Source: Taudactylus pleione
Lineage: Eukaryota > Chordata > Amphibia > Anura > Myobatrachidae
Length of the DNA: 64,000 nucleotides
Direction: 5' to 3'
NCBI GenBank assembly: GCA_031769625.1
Contig: JAUIMM010000890.1
Location: 712,001 to 776,000, forward strand
The translations under genes were made by a program, and so were the position numbers. The notes below the pieces were generated by a model, which saw only the letters and a program-made list of their open reading frames with translations, had not been told where the DNA came from and did not search any database. Shown one piece after another: positions 51,151 through 64,000 of this stretch. Each line of letters opens with the position of its first letter. Within the stretch, counting starts at the first letter, position 1.

Positions 51151-53999
51151 GTATGTGACAGTATATGTAGGTGTATGGGGAAAGCCATGGTTAGTATTAC
51201 AGTGTATGTGACAGTATATGTAGGTGTATGGGGAAAGCCATGGTTATTATTACAGTGTATGTGACAGTATATGTAGGTGTATGGGGAAAGCCATGGTTAT
51301 TATTACAGTGTATGTGACAGTATATGTAGGTGTATGGGGAAAGCCATGGTTATTATTACAGTGTATGTGACAGTACATGTAGGTGTATGGGGAAAGCCAT
51401 GGTTAGTATTACAGTGTATGTGACAGTACATGTAGGTAAATGGGGAAAGCCATGGTTAGTATTACAGTGTATGTGACAGTACATCTAGGTGTATGGGGAA
51501 AGCCATGGTTATTATTACAGTGTATGTGACAGTAAATGTAGGTGTATGGGGAAAGCCATGGTTAGTATTACAGTGTATGTGACAGTAAATGTAGGTGTAT
51601 GGGGAAAGCCATGGTTATTATTACAGTGTATGTGACAGTATATGTAGGTGTATGGGGAAAGCCATGGTTATTATTACAGTGTATGTGACAGTAAATGTAG
51701 GTGTATGGGGAAAGCCATGGTTAGTATTACAGTGTATGTGACAGTATATGTAGGTGTATGGGGAAAGCCATGGTTATTATTACAGTGTATGTGACAGTAT
51801 ATGTAGGTGAATGGGGAAAGCCATGGTTATTATTACAGTGTATGTGACAGTACATGTAGGTGTATGGGGAAAGCCATGGTTATTATATCAGTGTATGTGA
51901 CAGTATATGTAGGTGTATGGGGAAAGCCATGGTTATTATTACAGTGTATGTGACAGTATATGTAGGTGTATGGGGAAAGCCATGGTTATTATTACAGTGT
52001 ATGTGACAGTATATGTAGGTGTATGGGGAAAGCCATGGTTATTATATCAGTGTGTGTGACAGTATATGTAGGTGTATGGGGAAAGCCATGGTTATTATTA
52101 CAGTGTATGTGACAGTATATGTAGGTGTACGGGGAAAGTCATGGTTATTATATTAGTGTATGTGACAGTATATGTAGGTGTATGGGGAAAGCCATGGTTA
52201 TTATTACAGTGTATGTGACAGTATATGTAGGTGTATGGGGAAAGCCATGGTTATTATTACAGTGTATGTGACAGTATATGTAGGTGTATGGGGAAAGTCA
52301 TGGTTATTATATTAGTGTATGTGACAGTATATGTAGGTGTATGGGGAAAGCCATGGTTATTATTACAGTGTATGTGACAGTATATGTAGGTGTATGGGGA
52401 AAGCCATGGTTAGTATTACAGTGTATGTGACAGTATATGTAGGTGTATGAGGAAAGCCATGGTTATTATTACAGTGTATGTGACGGTATATGTAGGTGTA
52501 TGGGGAAAGCCATGGTTATTATATCAGTGTATGTGACAGTATATGTAGGTGTATGGGGAAAGCCATGGTTATTATTACAGTGTATGTGACAGTATATGTA
52601 GGTGTATGGGGAAAGCCATGGTTATTATTACAGTGTATGTGACAGTATATGTAGGTGTATGGGGAAAGCCATGGTTATTATTACAGTGTATGTGACAGTA
52701 TATGTAGGTGTATGAGGAAAGCCATGGTTATTATTACAGTGTATGTGACAGTATATGTAGGTGTCTGTGGAAAGCCATGGTTATTATTACAGTGTATGTG
52801 ACAGTATATGTAGGTGTATGGGGAAAGCCATGGTTATTATTACAGTGTATGTGACAGTATATGTAGGTGTATGGGGAAAGCCATGGTTAGTATTACAGTG
52901 TATGTGACAGTATATGTAGGTGTATGAGGAAAGCCATGGTTATTATTACAGTGTATGTGACAGTATATGTAGGTGTATGGGGAAAGCCATGGTTATTATT
53001 ACAGTGTATGTGACAGTATATGTAGGTGTATGGGGAAAGTCATGGTTATTATATTAGTGTATGTGACAGTATATGTAGGTGTATGGGGAAAGCCATGGTT
53101 ATTATTACAGTGTATGTGACAGTATATGTAGGTGTATGGGGAAAGCCATGGTTATTATTACAGTGTATGCGACAGTATATGTAGGTGTATGGGGAAAGCC
53201 ATGGTTAGTATTACAGTGTATGTGACAGTATATGTAGGTGTATGGGGAAAGCCATGGTTATTATTACAGTGTATGTGACAGTATATGTAGGTGTATGGGG
53301 AAAGCCATGGTTAGTATTACAGTGTATGTGACAGTATATGTAGGTGTATGGGGAAAGCCATGGTTATTATATCAGTGTATGTGACAGTATATGTAGGTGT
53401 ATGGGGAAAGCCATGGTTATTATTACAGTGTATGTGACAGTATATGTAGGTGTATGGGGAAAGCCATGGTTATTATTACAGTGTATGTGACAGTATATGT
53501 AGGTGTATGGGGAAAGCCATGGTTATTATTACAGTGTATGTGACAGTATATGTAGGTGTATGGGGAAAGCCATGGTTAGTATTACAGTGTATGTGACAGT
53601 ATATGTAGGTGTATGGGGAAAGCCATGGTTATTATTACAGTGTATGTGACAGTATATGTAGGTGTATGGGGAAAGCCATGGTTATTATATCAGTGTATGT
53701 GACAGTATATGTAGGTGTATGGGGAAAGCCATGGTTATTATTACAGTGTATGTGACAGTATATGTAGGTGTATGGGGAAAGCCATGGTTATTATTACAGT
53801 GTATGTGACAGTATATGTAGGTGTATGGGGAAAGCCATGGTTATTATTACAGTGTATGTGACGGTATATGTAGGTGTATGGGGAAAGCCATGGTTATTAT
53901 ATCAGTGTATGTGACAGTATATGTAGGTGTATGGGGAAAGCCATGATTAGTATTACAGTGTATGTGACAGTATATGTAGGTGTATGGGGAAAGCCATGG

Positions 54000-56900
54000 T
54001 TATTATTACAGTGTATGTGACAGTATATGTAGGTGTATGGGGAAAGTCATGGTTATTATATTAGTGTATGTGACAGTATATGTAGGTGTATGGGGAAAGC
54101 CATGGTTATTATTACAGTGTATGTGACAGTATATGTAGGTGTATGGGGAAAGCCATGGTTAGTATTACAGTGTATGTGACAGTATATGTAGGTGTATGAG
54201 GAAAGCCATGGTTATTATTACAGTGTATGTGACGGTATATGTAGGTGTATGGGGAAAGCCATGGTTATTATTACAGTGTATGTGACAGTATATGTAGGTG
54301 TATGGGGAAAGCCATGGTTAGTATTACAGTGTATGTGACAGTATATGTAGGTGTATGGGGAAAGCCATGGTTATTATTACAGTGTATGTGACAGTATATG
54401 TAGGTGTATGGGGAAAGCCATGGTTATTATTACAGTGTATGTGACAGTATATGTAGGTGTATGGGGAAATCCATGGTTATTATTACAGTGTATGTGACAG
54501 TACATGTAGGTGTATGGGGAAAGCCATGGTTAGTATTACAGTGTATGTGACAGTACATGTAGGTGTATGGGGAAAGCCATGGTTAGTATTACAGTGTAAG
54601 TGACAGTATATGTAGGTGTATGGGGAAAGCCATGGTTATTATTACAGTGTATGTGACAGTAAATGTAGGTGTATGGGGAAAGCCATGGTTAGTATTACAG
54701 TGTATGTGACAGTATATGTAGGTGTATGGGGAAAGCCATGGTTATTATTACAGTGTATGTGACAGTATATGTAGGTGTATGGGGAAAGCCATGGTTAGTA
54801 TTACAGTGTATGTGACAGTACATGTAGGTGTATGGGGAAAGCCATGGTTATTATTACAGTGTATGTGACAGTATATGTAGGTGTATGGGGAAAGCCATGG
54901 TTATTATTACAGTGTATGTGACAGTATATGTAGGTGTATGGGGAAAGCCATGGTTATTATATCAGTGTGTGTGACAGTATATGTAGGTGTATGGGGAAAG
55001 CCATGGTTATTATTACAGTGTATGTGACAGTATATGTAGGTGTATGGGGAAAGCCATGGTTAGTATTACAGTGTATGTGACAGTATATGTAGGTGTATGG
55101 GGAAAGCCATGGTTATTATTACAGTGTATGTGACAGTATATGTAGGTGTATGGGGAAAGTCATGGTTATTATTACAGTGTATGTGACAGTATATGTAGGT
55201 GTATGGGGAAAGCCATGGTTATTATTACAGTGTATGTGACAGTATATGTAGGTGTATGGGGAAAGCCATGGTTATTATTACAGTGTATGTGACAGTATAT
55301 GTAGGTGTATGGGGAAAGCCATGGTTATTATTACAGTGTATGTGACAGTATATGTAGGTGTATGGGGAAAGCCATGGCTGTTATATCAGTGTATGTGACA
55401 GTATATGTAGGTGTATGGGGAAAGCCATGGTTATTATTACAGTGTATGTGACAGTATATGTAGGTGTATGGGGAAAGCCATGGTTATTATTACAGTGTAT
55501 GTGACAGTATATGTAGGTGTATGGGGAAAGCCATGGTTAGTATTACAGTGTATGTGACAGTATATGTAGGTGTCTGTGGAAAGCCATGGTTATTATTACA
55601 GTGTATGTGACAGTATATGTAGGTGTATGGGGAAAGCCATGGTTAGTATTACAGCGTATGTGACGGTATATGTAGGTGTATGGGGAAAGCCATGGCTATT
55701 ATATCAGTGTATGTGACAGTATATGTAGGTGTATGGGGAAAGCCATGGTTAGTATTACAGTGTATGTGACAGTATATGTAGGTGTCTGTGGAAAGCCATG
55801 GTTATTATTACAGTGTATGTGACAGTATATGTAGGTGTATGGGGAAAGCCATGGTTAGTATTACAGCGTATGTGACGGTATATGTAGGTGTATGGGGAAA
55901 GCCATGGCTATTATATCAGTGTATGTGACAGTATATGTAGGTGTATGGGGAAAGCCATGGCTATTAATCAGTGTATGTGACAGTATATGTAGGTGTATGG
56001 GGAAAGCCATGGTTAGTATTACAGCGTATGTGACAGTATATGTAGGTGTATGGGGAAAGCCATGGCTGTTATGTCAGTGTATGTGACAGTATATGTAGGT
56101 GTATGGGGAAAGCCATGGTTATTATTACAGTGTATGTGACAGTATATGTAGGTGTATGGGGAAAGCCATGGTTAGTATTACAGTATATGTTACAGTATAT
56201 GTAGGTGTCTGTGGAAAGCCATGGTTATTATTACAGTGTATGTGACAGTATATGTAGGTGTATGGGGAAAGCCATGGTTAGTATTACAGCGTATGTGACG
56301 GTATATGTAGGTGTATGGGGAAAGCCATGGCTATTATATCAGTGTATGTGACAGTATATGTAGGTGTATGGGGAAAGCCATGGCTATTATATCAGTGTAT
56401 GTGACAGTATATGTAGGTGTATGGGGAAAGCCATGGTTAGTATTACAGCGTATGTGACAGTATATGTAGGTGTATGGGGAAAGCCATGGCTGTTATGTCA
56501 GTGTATGTGACGGTGTATGTAGGTGTATGGGGAAAGCCATGGTTATTATTACAGTGTATGTGACAGTATATGTAGGTGTATGGGGAAAGTCATGGTTATT
56601 ATATTAGTGTATGTGACAGTATATGTAGGTGTATGGGGAAAGCCATGGTTATTATATCAGTGTATGTGACAGTATATGTAAGTGTATGGGGAAAGCCATG
56701 GTTATTATTACAGTGTATGTGACAGTATATGTAGGTGTATGGGGAAAGCCATGATTAGTATTACAGTGTATGTGACAGTATATGTAGGTGTATGGGGAAA
56801 GCCATGGTTAGTATTACAGTGTATGTGACAGTATATGTAGGTGTATGGGGAAAGCCATGGTTAGTATTACAGTGTATGTGACAGTATATGTAGGTGTATG

Positions 56901-58330
56901 GGGAAAGCCATGGTTATTATTACAGTGTATGTGACAGTATATGTAGGTGTATGGGGAAAGCCATGGTTAGTATTACAGTGTATGTGACAGTATATGTAGG
57001 TGTACGGGGAAAGCCATGGTTAGTATTACAGTGTATGTGACAGTATATGTAGGTGTACGGGGAAAGCCATGGTTAGTATTACAGTGTATGTGACAGTATA
57101 TGTAGGTGTATGGGGAAAGCCATGGTTAGTATTACAGTGTATGTGACAGTATATGTAGGTGTATGGGGAAAGCCATGGTTAGTATTACAGTGTATGTGAC
57201 AGTATATGTAGGTGTATGGGGAAAGCCATGGTTATTATTACAGTGTATGTGACAGTATATGTAGGTGTATGGGGAAAGCCATGGTTAGTATTACAGTGTA
57301 TGTGACAGTATATGTAGGTGTATGGGGAAAGCCATGGTTATTATATCAGTGTATGTGACAGTATATGTAGGTGTATGGGGAAAGCCATGGTTATTATTAC
57401 AGTGTATGTGACAGTATATGTAGGTGTATGGGGAAAGCCATGGTTAGTATTACAGTGTATGTGACAGTATATGTAGGTGTATGGGGAAAGCCATGGTTAG
57501 TATTACAGTGTATGTGACAGTATATGTAGGTGTATGGGGAAAGCCATGGTTAGTATTACAGTGTATGTGACAGTATATGTAGGTGTATGGGGAAAGCCAT
57601 GGTTAGTATTACAGTGTATGTGACAGTATATGTAGGTGTATGGGGAAAGCCATGGTTATTATTACAGTGTATGTGACAGTATATGTAGGTGTATGGGGAA
57701 AGCCATGGTTAGTATTACAGTGTATGTGACAGTATATGTAGGTGTATGGGGAAAGCCATGGTTATTATTACAGTGTATGTGACAGTATATGTAGGTGTAT
57801 GGGGAAAGCCATGGTTATTATTACAGTGTATGTGACAGTATATGTAGGTGTATGGGGAAAGCCATGGTTATTATTACAGTGTATGTGACAGTATATGTAG
57901 GTGTATGAGGAAAGCCATGGTTATTATATCAGTGTATGTGACAGTATATGTAGGTGTATGGGGAAAGCCATGGTTATTATTACAGTGTATGTGACAGTAT
58001 ATGTAGGTGTATGGGGAAAGCCATGGTTATTATTACAGTGTATGTGACAGTATATGTAGGTGTATGAGGAAAGCCATGGTTATTATTACAGTGTATGTGA
58101 CAGTATATGTAGGTGTATGGGGAAAGCCAAGGTTATTATTACAGTGTATGTGACAGTATATGTAGGTGTATAGGGAAAGCCAAGGTTATTATTACAGCGT
58201 ATGTGACAGTATATGTAGATGTATGGGGAAAGCCAAGGTTATTATTACAGCGTATGTGACAGTATATGTAGGTGTATAGGGAAAGCCATGGTTATTATTA
58301 CAGCGTATGTGACAGTATATGTAGGTGTAT
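54000..58330. repeat. Block D1 of the 53-bp array, repeated at about 58770-62520
   Basis: Shared ordered landmarks are AAAGTCATGG with ATATTAG (54043 and 58812), GTATGAGG (about 54190 and 58960), GAAATCCATGG (54466 and 59288), GTGTAAGTGACAG (54594 and 59417), CAGTGTGTGTGAC (about 54962 and 59785), GCTGTTATGTCAG followed by GACGGTGTATG (56490 and 60996), and a group of units with GCCAAGG instead of GCCATGG (58126 and 62314). Offsets move from about 4769 to 4823 to 4506 to 4188, again nearly multiples of 53. Single-base indels (a one-base loss at 55965 in D1 and a fifth G at 59341 in D2) account for the remainders. Confidence 0.75.
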
Positions 58331-58769
58331 GGGGAAAGCCATGGTTAGTATTACAGTGTATGTGACAGTATATGTAGGTGTATGGGGAAAGCCATGGCTG
58401 TTATATCAGTGTATGTGACAGTATAAGTAGGTGTATGGGGAAAGCCATGGTTAGTATTACAGTGTATGTGACAGTATATGTAGGTGTCTGGGGAAAGCCA
58501 TGGTTAGTATTACAGTGTATGTGACGGTATATGTAGGTGTATGGGGAAAGCCATGGTTAGTATTACAGTGTATGTGACAGTATATGTAGGTGTATGGGGA
58601 AAGCCATGGTTATTATTACAGTGTATGTGACAGTATATGTAGGTGTATGGGGAAAGCCATGGTTAGTATTACAGTGTATGTGACAGTATATGTAGGTGTC
58701 TGTGGAAAGCCATGGTTATTATTACAGTGTATGTGACAGTATATGTAGGTGTATGGGGAAAGCCATGGT

Positions 58770-61700
58770 TATTATTACAGTGTATGTGACAGTATATGTA
58801 GGTGTATGGGGAAAGTCATGGTTATTATATTAGTGTATGTGACAGTATATGTAGGTGTATGGGGAAAGCCATGGTTATTATTACAGTGTTTGTGACAGTA
58901 TATGTAGGTGTATGGGGAAAGCCATGGTTAGTATTACAGTGTATGTGACAGTATATGTAGGTGTATGAGGAAAGCCATGGTTATTATTACAGTGTATGTG
59001 ACGGTATATGTAGGTGTATGGGGAAAGCCATGGTTATTATTACAGTGTATGTGACAGTATATGTAGGTGTATGGGGAAAGCCATGATTAGTATTACAGTG
59101 TATGTGACAGTATATGTAGGTGTATGGGGAAAGCCATGGTTAGTATTACAGTGTATGTGACAGTATATGTAGGTGTATGGGGAAAGCCATGGTTATTATT
59201 ACAGTGTATGTGACAGTATATGTAGGTGTATGGGGAAAGCCATGGTTATTATTACAGTGTATGTGACAGTATATGTAGGTGTATGGGGAAATCCATGGTT
59301 ATTATTACAGTGTATGTGACAGTACATGTAGGTGTATGGGGGAAAGCCATGGTTAGTATTACAGTGTATGTGACAGTACATGTAGGTGTATGGGGAAAGC
59401 CATGGTTAGTATTACAGTGTAAGTGACAGTATATGTAGGTGTATGGGGAAAGCCATGGTTATTATTACAGTGTATGTGACAGTAAATGTAGGTGTATGGG
59501 GAAAGCCATGGTTAGTATTACAGTGTATGTGACAGTATATGTAGGTGTATGGGGAAAGCCATGGTTATTATTACAGTGTATGTGACAGTATATGTAGGTG
59601 TATGGGGAAAGCCATGGTTAGTATTACAGTGTATGTGACAGTACATGTAGGTGTATGGGGAAAGCCATGGTTATTATTACAGTGTATGTGACAGTATATG
59701 TAGGTGTATGGGGAAAGCCATGGTTATTATTACAGTGTATGTGACAGTATATGTAGGTGTATGGGGAAAGCCATGGTTATTATATCAGTGTGTGTGACAG
59801 TATATGTAGGTGTATGGGGAAAGCCATGGTTATTATTACAGTGTATGTGACAGTATATGTAGGTGTATGGGGAAAGCCATGGTTAGTATTACAGTGTATG
59901 TGACAGTATATGTAGGTGTATGGGGAAAGCCATGGTTATTATTACAGTGTATGTGACAGTATATGTAGGTGTATGGGGAAAGTCATGGTTATTATTACAG
60001 TGTATGTGACAGTATATGTAGGTGTATGGGGAAAGCCATGGTTATTATTACAGTGTATGTGACAGTATATGTAGGTGTATGGGGAAAGCCATGGTTATTA
60101 TTACAGTGTATGTGACAGTATATGTAGGTGTATGGGGAAAGCCATGGTTATTATTACAGTGTATGTGACAGTATATGTAGGTGTATGGGGAAAGCCATGG
60201 CTGTTATATCAGTGTATGTGACAGTATATGTAGGTGTATGGGGAAAGCCATGGTTATTATTACAGTGTATGTGACAGTATATGTAGGTGTATGGGGAAAG
60301 CCATGGTTATTATTACAGTGTATGTGACAGTATATGTAGGTGTATGGGGAAAGCCATGGTTAGTATTACAGTGTATGTGACAGTATATGTAGGTGTCTGT
60401 GGAAAGCCATGGTTATTATTACAGTGTATGTGACAGTATATGTAGGTGTATGGGGAAAGCCATGGTTAGTATTACAGCGTATGTGACGGTATATGTAGGT
60501 GTATGGGGAAAGCCATGGTTATTATTACAGCGTATGTGACAGTATATGTAGGTGTATGGGGAAAGCCATGGCTGTTATGTCAGTGTATGTGACAGTATAT
60601 GTAGGTGTATGGGGAAAGCCATGGTTATTATTACAGTGTATGTGACAGTATATGTAGGTGTATGGGGAAAGCCATGGTTAGTATTACAGTATATGTGACA
60701 GTATATGTAGGTGTCTGTGGAAAGCCATGGTTATTATTACAGTGTATGTGACAGTATATGTAGGTGTATGGGGAAAGCCATGGTTAGTATTACAGCGTAT
60801 GTGACGGTATATGTAGGTGTATGGGGAAAGCCATGGCTATTATATCAGTGTATGTGACAGTATATGTAGGTGTATGGGGAAAGCCATGGCTATTATATCA
60901 GTGTATGTGACAGTATATGTAGGTGTATGGGGAAAGCCATGGTTAGTATTACAGCGTATGTGACAGTATATGTAGGTGTATGGGGAAAGCCATGGCTGTT
61001 ATGTCAGTGTATGTGACGGTGTATGTAGGTGTATGGGGAAAGCCATGGTTATTATTACAGTGTATGTGACAGTATATGTAGGTGTATGGGGAAAGTCATG
61101 GTTATTATATTAGTGTATGTGACAGTATATGTAGGTGTATGGGGAAAGCCATGGTTATTATATCAGTGTATGTGACAGTATATGTAGGTGTATGGGGAAA
61201 GCCATGGTTATTATTACAGTGTATGTGACAGTATATGTAGGTGTATGGGGAAAGCCATGATTAGTATTACAGTGTATGTGACAGTATATGTAGGTGTATG
61301 GGGAAAGCCATGGTTAGTATTACAGTGTATGTGACAGTATATGTAGGTGTATGGGGAAAGCCATGGTTAGTATTACAGTGTATGTGACAGTATATGTAGG
61401 TGTATGGGGAAAGCCATGGTTAGTATTACAGTGTATGTGACAGTATATGTAGGTGTATGGGGAAAGCCATGGTTAGTATTACAGTGTATGTGACAGTATA
61501 TGTAGGTGTATGGGGAAAGCCATGGTTATTATTACAGTGTATGTGACAGTATATGTAGGTGTACGGGGAAAGCCATGGTTAGTATTACAGTGTATGTGAC
61601 AGTATATGTAGGTGTACGGGGAAAGCCATGGTTAGTATTACAGTGTATGTGACAGTACATGTAGGTGTATGGGGAAAGCCGTGGTTAGTATTACAGTGTA

Positions 61701-62520
61701 TGTGACAGTATATGTAGGTGTATGGGGAAAGCCATGGTTATTATTACAGTGTATTTGACAGTATATGTAGGTGTATGGGGAAAGCCATGGTTAGTATTAC
61801 AGTGTATGTGACAGTATATGTAGGTGTATGGGGAAAGCCATGGTTAGTATTACAGTGTATGTGACAGTATATCTAGGTGTATGGGGAAAGCCATGGTTAG
61901 TATTACAGTGTATGTGACAGTATATGTAGGTGTATGGGGAAAGCCATGGTTAGTATTACAGTGTATGTGACAGTATATGTAGGTGTATGGGGAAAGCCAT
62001 GGTTATTATATCAGTGTATGTGACAGTACATGTAGGTGTATGGGGAAAGCCATGGTTATTATTACAGTGTATGTGACAGTATATGTAGGTGTATGGGGAA
62101 AGCCATGGTTATTATTACAGTGTATGTGACAGTATATGTAGGTGTATGAGGAAAGCCATGGTTATTATATCAGTGTATGTGACAGTATATGTAGGTGTAT
62201 GGGGAAAGCCATGGTTATTATTACAGTGTATGTGACAGTATATGTAGGTGTATGAGGAAAGCCATGGTTATTATTACAGTGTATGTGACAGTATATGTAG
62301 GTGTATGGGGAAAGCCAAGGTTATTATTACAGTGTATGTGACAGTATATGTAGGTGTATAGGGAAAGCCAAGGTTATTATTACAGCGTATGTGACAGTAT
62401 ATGTAGATGTATGGGGAAAGCCAAGGTTATTATTACAGCATATGTGACAGTATATGTAGGTGTATAGGGAAAGCCATGGTTATTATTACAGCGTATGTGA
62501 CAGTATATGTAGGTGTATGG
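58770..62520. repeat. Block D2, copy of D1
   Basis: It follows D1 after a spacer of about 440 bases made of ordinary units. It is shorter than D1 by about 11 units, lost mainly in two steps of six. The GCCAAGG cluster at its end is preserved with the same associated variants (GTGTATAGGG, AGATGTATGG, CAGCG), although one unit now reads CAGCATATG. Beyond 62520 the order no longer follows D1. Confidence 0.72.
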
Positions 62521-64000
62521 GGAAAGCCATGGTTAGTATTACAGTGTATGTGACAGTATATGTAGGTGTATGGGGAAAGTCATGGTTAGTATTACAGCGT
62601 ATGTGACGGTATATGTAGGTGTATGGGGAAAGCCATGGTTATTATTACAGTGTATGTGACAGTATATGTAGATGTATGGGGAAAGCCATGGTTATTATTA
62701 CAGTGTATGTGACAGTATATGTAGGTGTATGGGGAAAGCCATGGTTATTATTACAGTGTATGTGACAGTATATGTAGGTGTATGGGGAAAGCCATGGTTA
62801 GTATTACAGTCTATGTGACAGTATATGTAGGTGTATGGGGAAAGCCATGGTTATTATATCAGTGTATGTGACAGTATATGTAGGTGTATGAGGAAATCCA
62901 TGGTTATTATTACAGTGTATGTGACAGTATATGTAGGTGTATGGGGAAAGCCATGGTTATTATTACAGTGTATGTGACAGTATATGTAGGTGTATGGGGA
63001 AAGCCATGGTTATTATTACAGTGTATGTGACGGTATATGTAGGTGTAAGGGGAAAGCCATGGTTATTATTACAGTGTATGTGACAGTATATGTAGGTGTC
63101 TGGGGAAAGCCATGGTTATTATATCAGTGTATGTGACAGTATATGTAGGTGTATGGGGAAAGCCATGGTTATTATTACAGTGTATGTGACAGTATATGTA
63201 GGTGTAAGGGGAAAGCCATGGTTAGTATTACAGTGTATGTGACAGTATATGTAGGTGTATGTGGAAAGCCATGGTTATTATTACAGTGTATGTGACAGTA
63301 TATGTAGGTGTATGGGGAAAGCCATGGTTATTATATCAGTGTATGTGACAGTATATGTAGGTGTATGGGGAAAGCCATGGTTATTATTACAGTGTATGTG
63401 ACAGTATATGTAGGTGTATGGGGAAAGCCATGGTTAGTATTACAGTGTATGTGACAGTATATGTAGGTGTATGGGGAAAGCCATGATTATTATTACAGTG
63501 TATGTGACAGTATATATAGGTGTATGGGGAAAGCCATGGTTAGTATTACAGTGTATGTGACAGTATATGTAGGTGTATGGGGAAAGCCATGGTTATTATT
63601 ACAGTGTATGTGACGGTATATGTAGGTATATGGGGAAAGCCATGGTTATTATTACAGTGTATGTGACAGTATATGTAGGTGTATGGGGAAAGCCATGGTT
63701 ATTATTACAGTGTATGTAACAGTATATGTAGGTGTACGGGGAAAGCCATGGTTATTATTACAGTGTATGTGACAGTATATGTAGGTGTATGGGGAAAGCC
63801 ATGGCTGTTATATCAGTGTATGTGACAGTATATGTAGGTGTATGGGGAAAGCCATGGTTAGTATTACAGTGTATGTGACAGTATATGTAGGTGTATGGGG
63901 AAAGCCATGGTTATTATTACAGTGTATGTGACAGTATATGTAGGTGTACGGGGAAAGCCATGGTTATTATTACAGTGTATGTGACAGTATATGTAGGTGT

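Larger units (their letters stand above)
15884..64000. repeat. 53-bp satellite array, about 900 copies, running off the right edge
   Basis: The unit has GTATATGTAG, GTGTATGGGG, AAAGCCATGG, a ten-base variable segment, and AGTGTATGTGACA. The period of 53 is seen throughout. The variable segment takes a few forms: TTATTATTAC, TTAGTATTAC, CTGTTATATC, TTATTATATC and TTATTATATT. Other recurring variants are GTGTCTGTGG, TGACGG, CAGCG and GTGTATGAGG. From my consensus the unit is about 38% GC, with about 16 G to 4 C on the plus strand. Nearly every unit carries CCATGG, the NcoI site. No inserted transposon or gene interrupts the 48 kb visible. Plus-strand open frames of 60-85 codons arise where the TTAG form is absent and are not genes. 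The unit has no CENP-B-box-like motif. Confidence 0.97.

Noticed and set aside
20282..59426. Plus- and minus-strand frames of 60-85 codons inside the 53-base satellite
   Set aside because: They start at the ATG of the repeated unit and end at the next TAG variant. Identical frames at different places result from block duplication.
1..64000. CRISPR-like array
   Set aside because: The repeats are head-to-tail with no unique spacers, and the setting is eukaryotic.
15884..64000. Centromeric satellite with a CENP-B box
   Set aside because: The unit contains no CpG-bearing CENP-B-box-like motif. Centromere identity cannot be read from sequence.

Overview
This is repeat-dense eukaryotic DNA with no intact gene that I can support. 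The organism is most likely a vertebrate, and an anuran amphibian fits best. The main reason is the interspersed repeat at 15434-15858: read on the minus strand it has the GTAAGCTCTC, GAGCAGGGCCCTC and GGCGCTGCGGAACC blocks and the TAA-repeat tail that I associate with a very common frog LINE/SINE 3' end. A decayed DIRS-like retrotransposon and hAT/MITE-like fragments agree with this. The species cannot be fixed from the sequence.

Layout: (1) 1-466, a 76-bp tandem repeat already running at the window edge. (2) 467-1174, about 25 copies of a 28-bp GC-richer minisatellite. (3) 1213-11818, a 10.6-kb TG-rich minisatellite built from 24-bp and 26-bp units, partly paired into 50-bp dimers and larger recurring blocks. 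(4) 11819-15883, a 4-kb island of non-satellite DNA. It holds an hAT-like end, a MITE with about 57-bp inverted repeats, a DIRS-like ORF1 (gag) and pol start broken by stops and frameshifts, a GC-rich piece with a 59-bp tandem repeat carrying NRF-1-like and YY1-like motifs, and a minus-strand L2-like 3' end. (5) 15884-64000, about 900 head-to-tail copies of one 53-bp satellite unit, still running at the right edge.

The main structure is inside the 53-bp array. Rare unit variants act as landmarks and show nested block duplications. Two adjacent blocks of 9.5 and 10.0 kb (22560-32040 and 32041-41999) share the same ordered variants and differ by gains and losses of whole 53-bp units. A rearranged third relative lies at about 43438-51150. 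A 4-kb block at about 54000-58330 recurs at 58770-62520. Smaller duplications occur at 16440-19900 and 47519-48258. This is the pattern expected from repeated unequal exchange or replication slippage between registers, and it suggests a pericentromeric, subtelomeric or other heterochromatic site. All four long arrays are G/T-rich on the plus strand.

The open reading frames in the arrays come from the lack of stop codons in repeated units, not from genes. I found no rRNA, tRNA, CRISPR, bacterial operon or other encoded system. What looks novel here is structural: satellite architecture, not a set of proteins.
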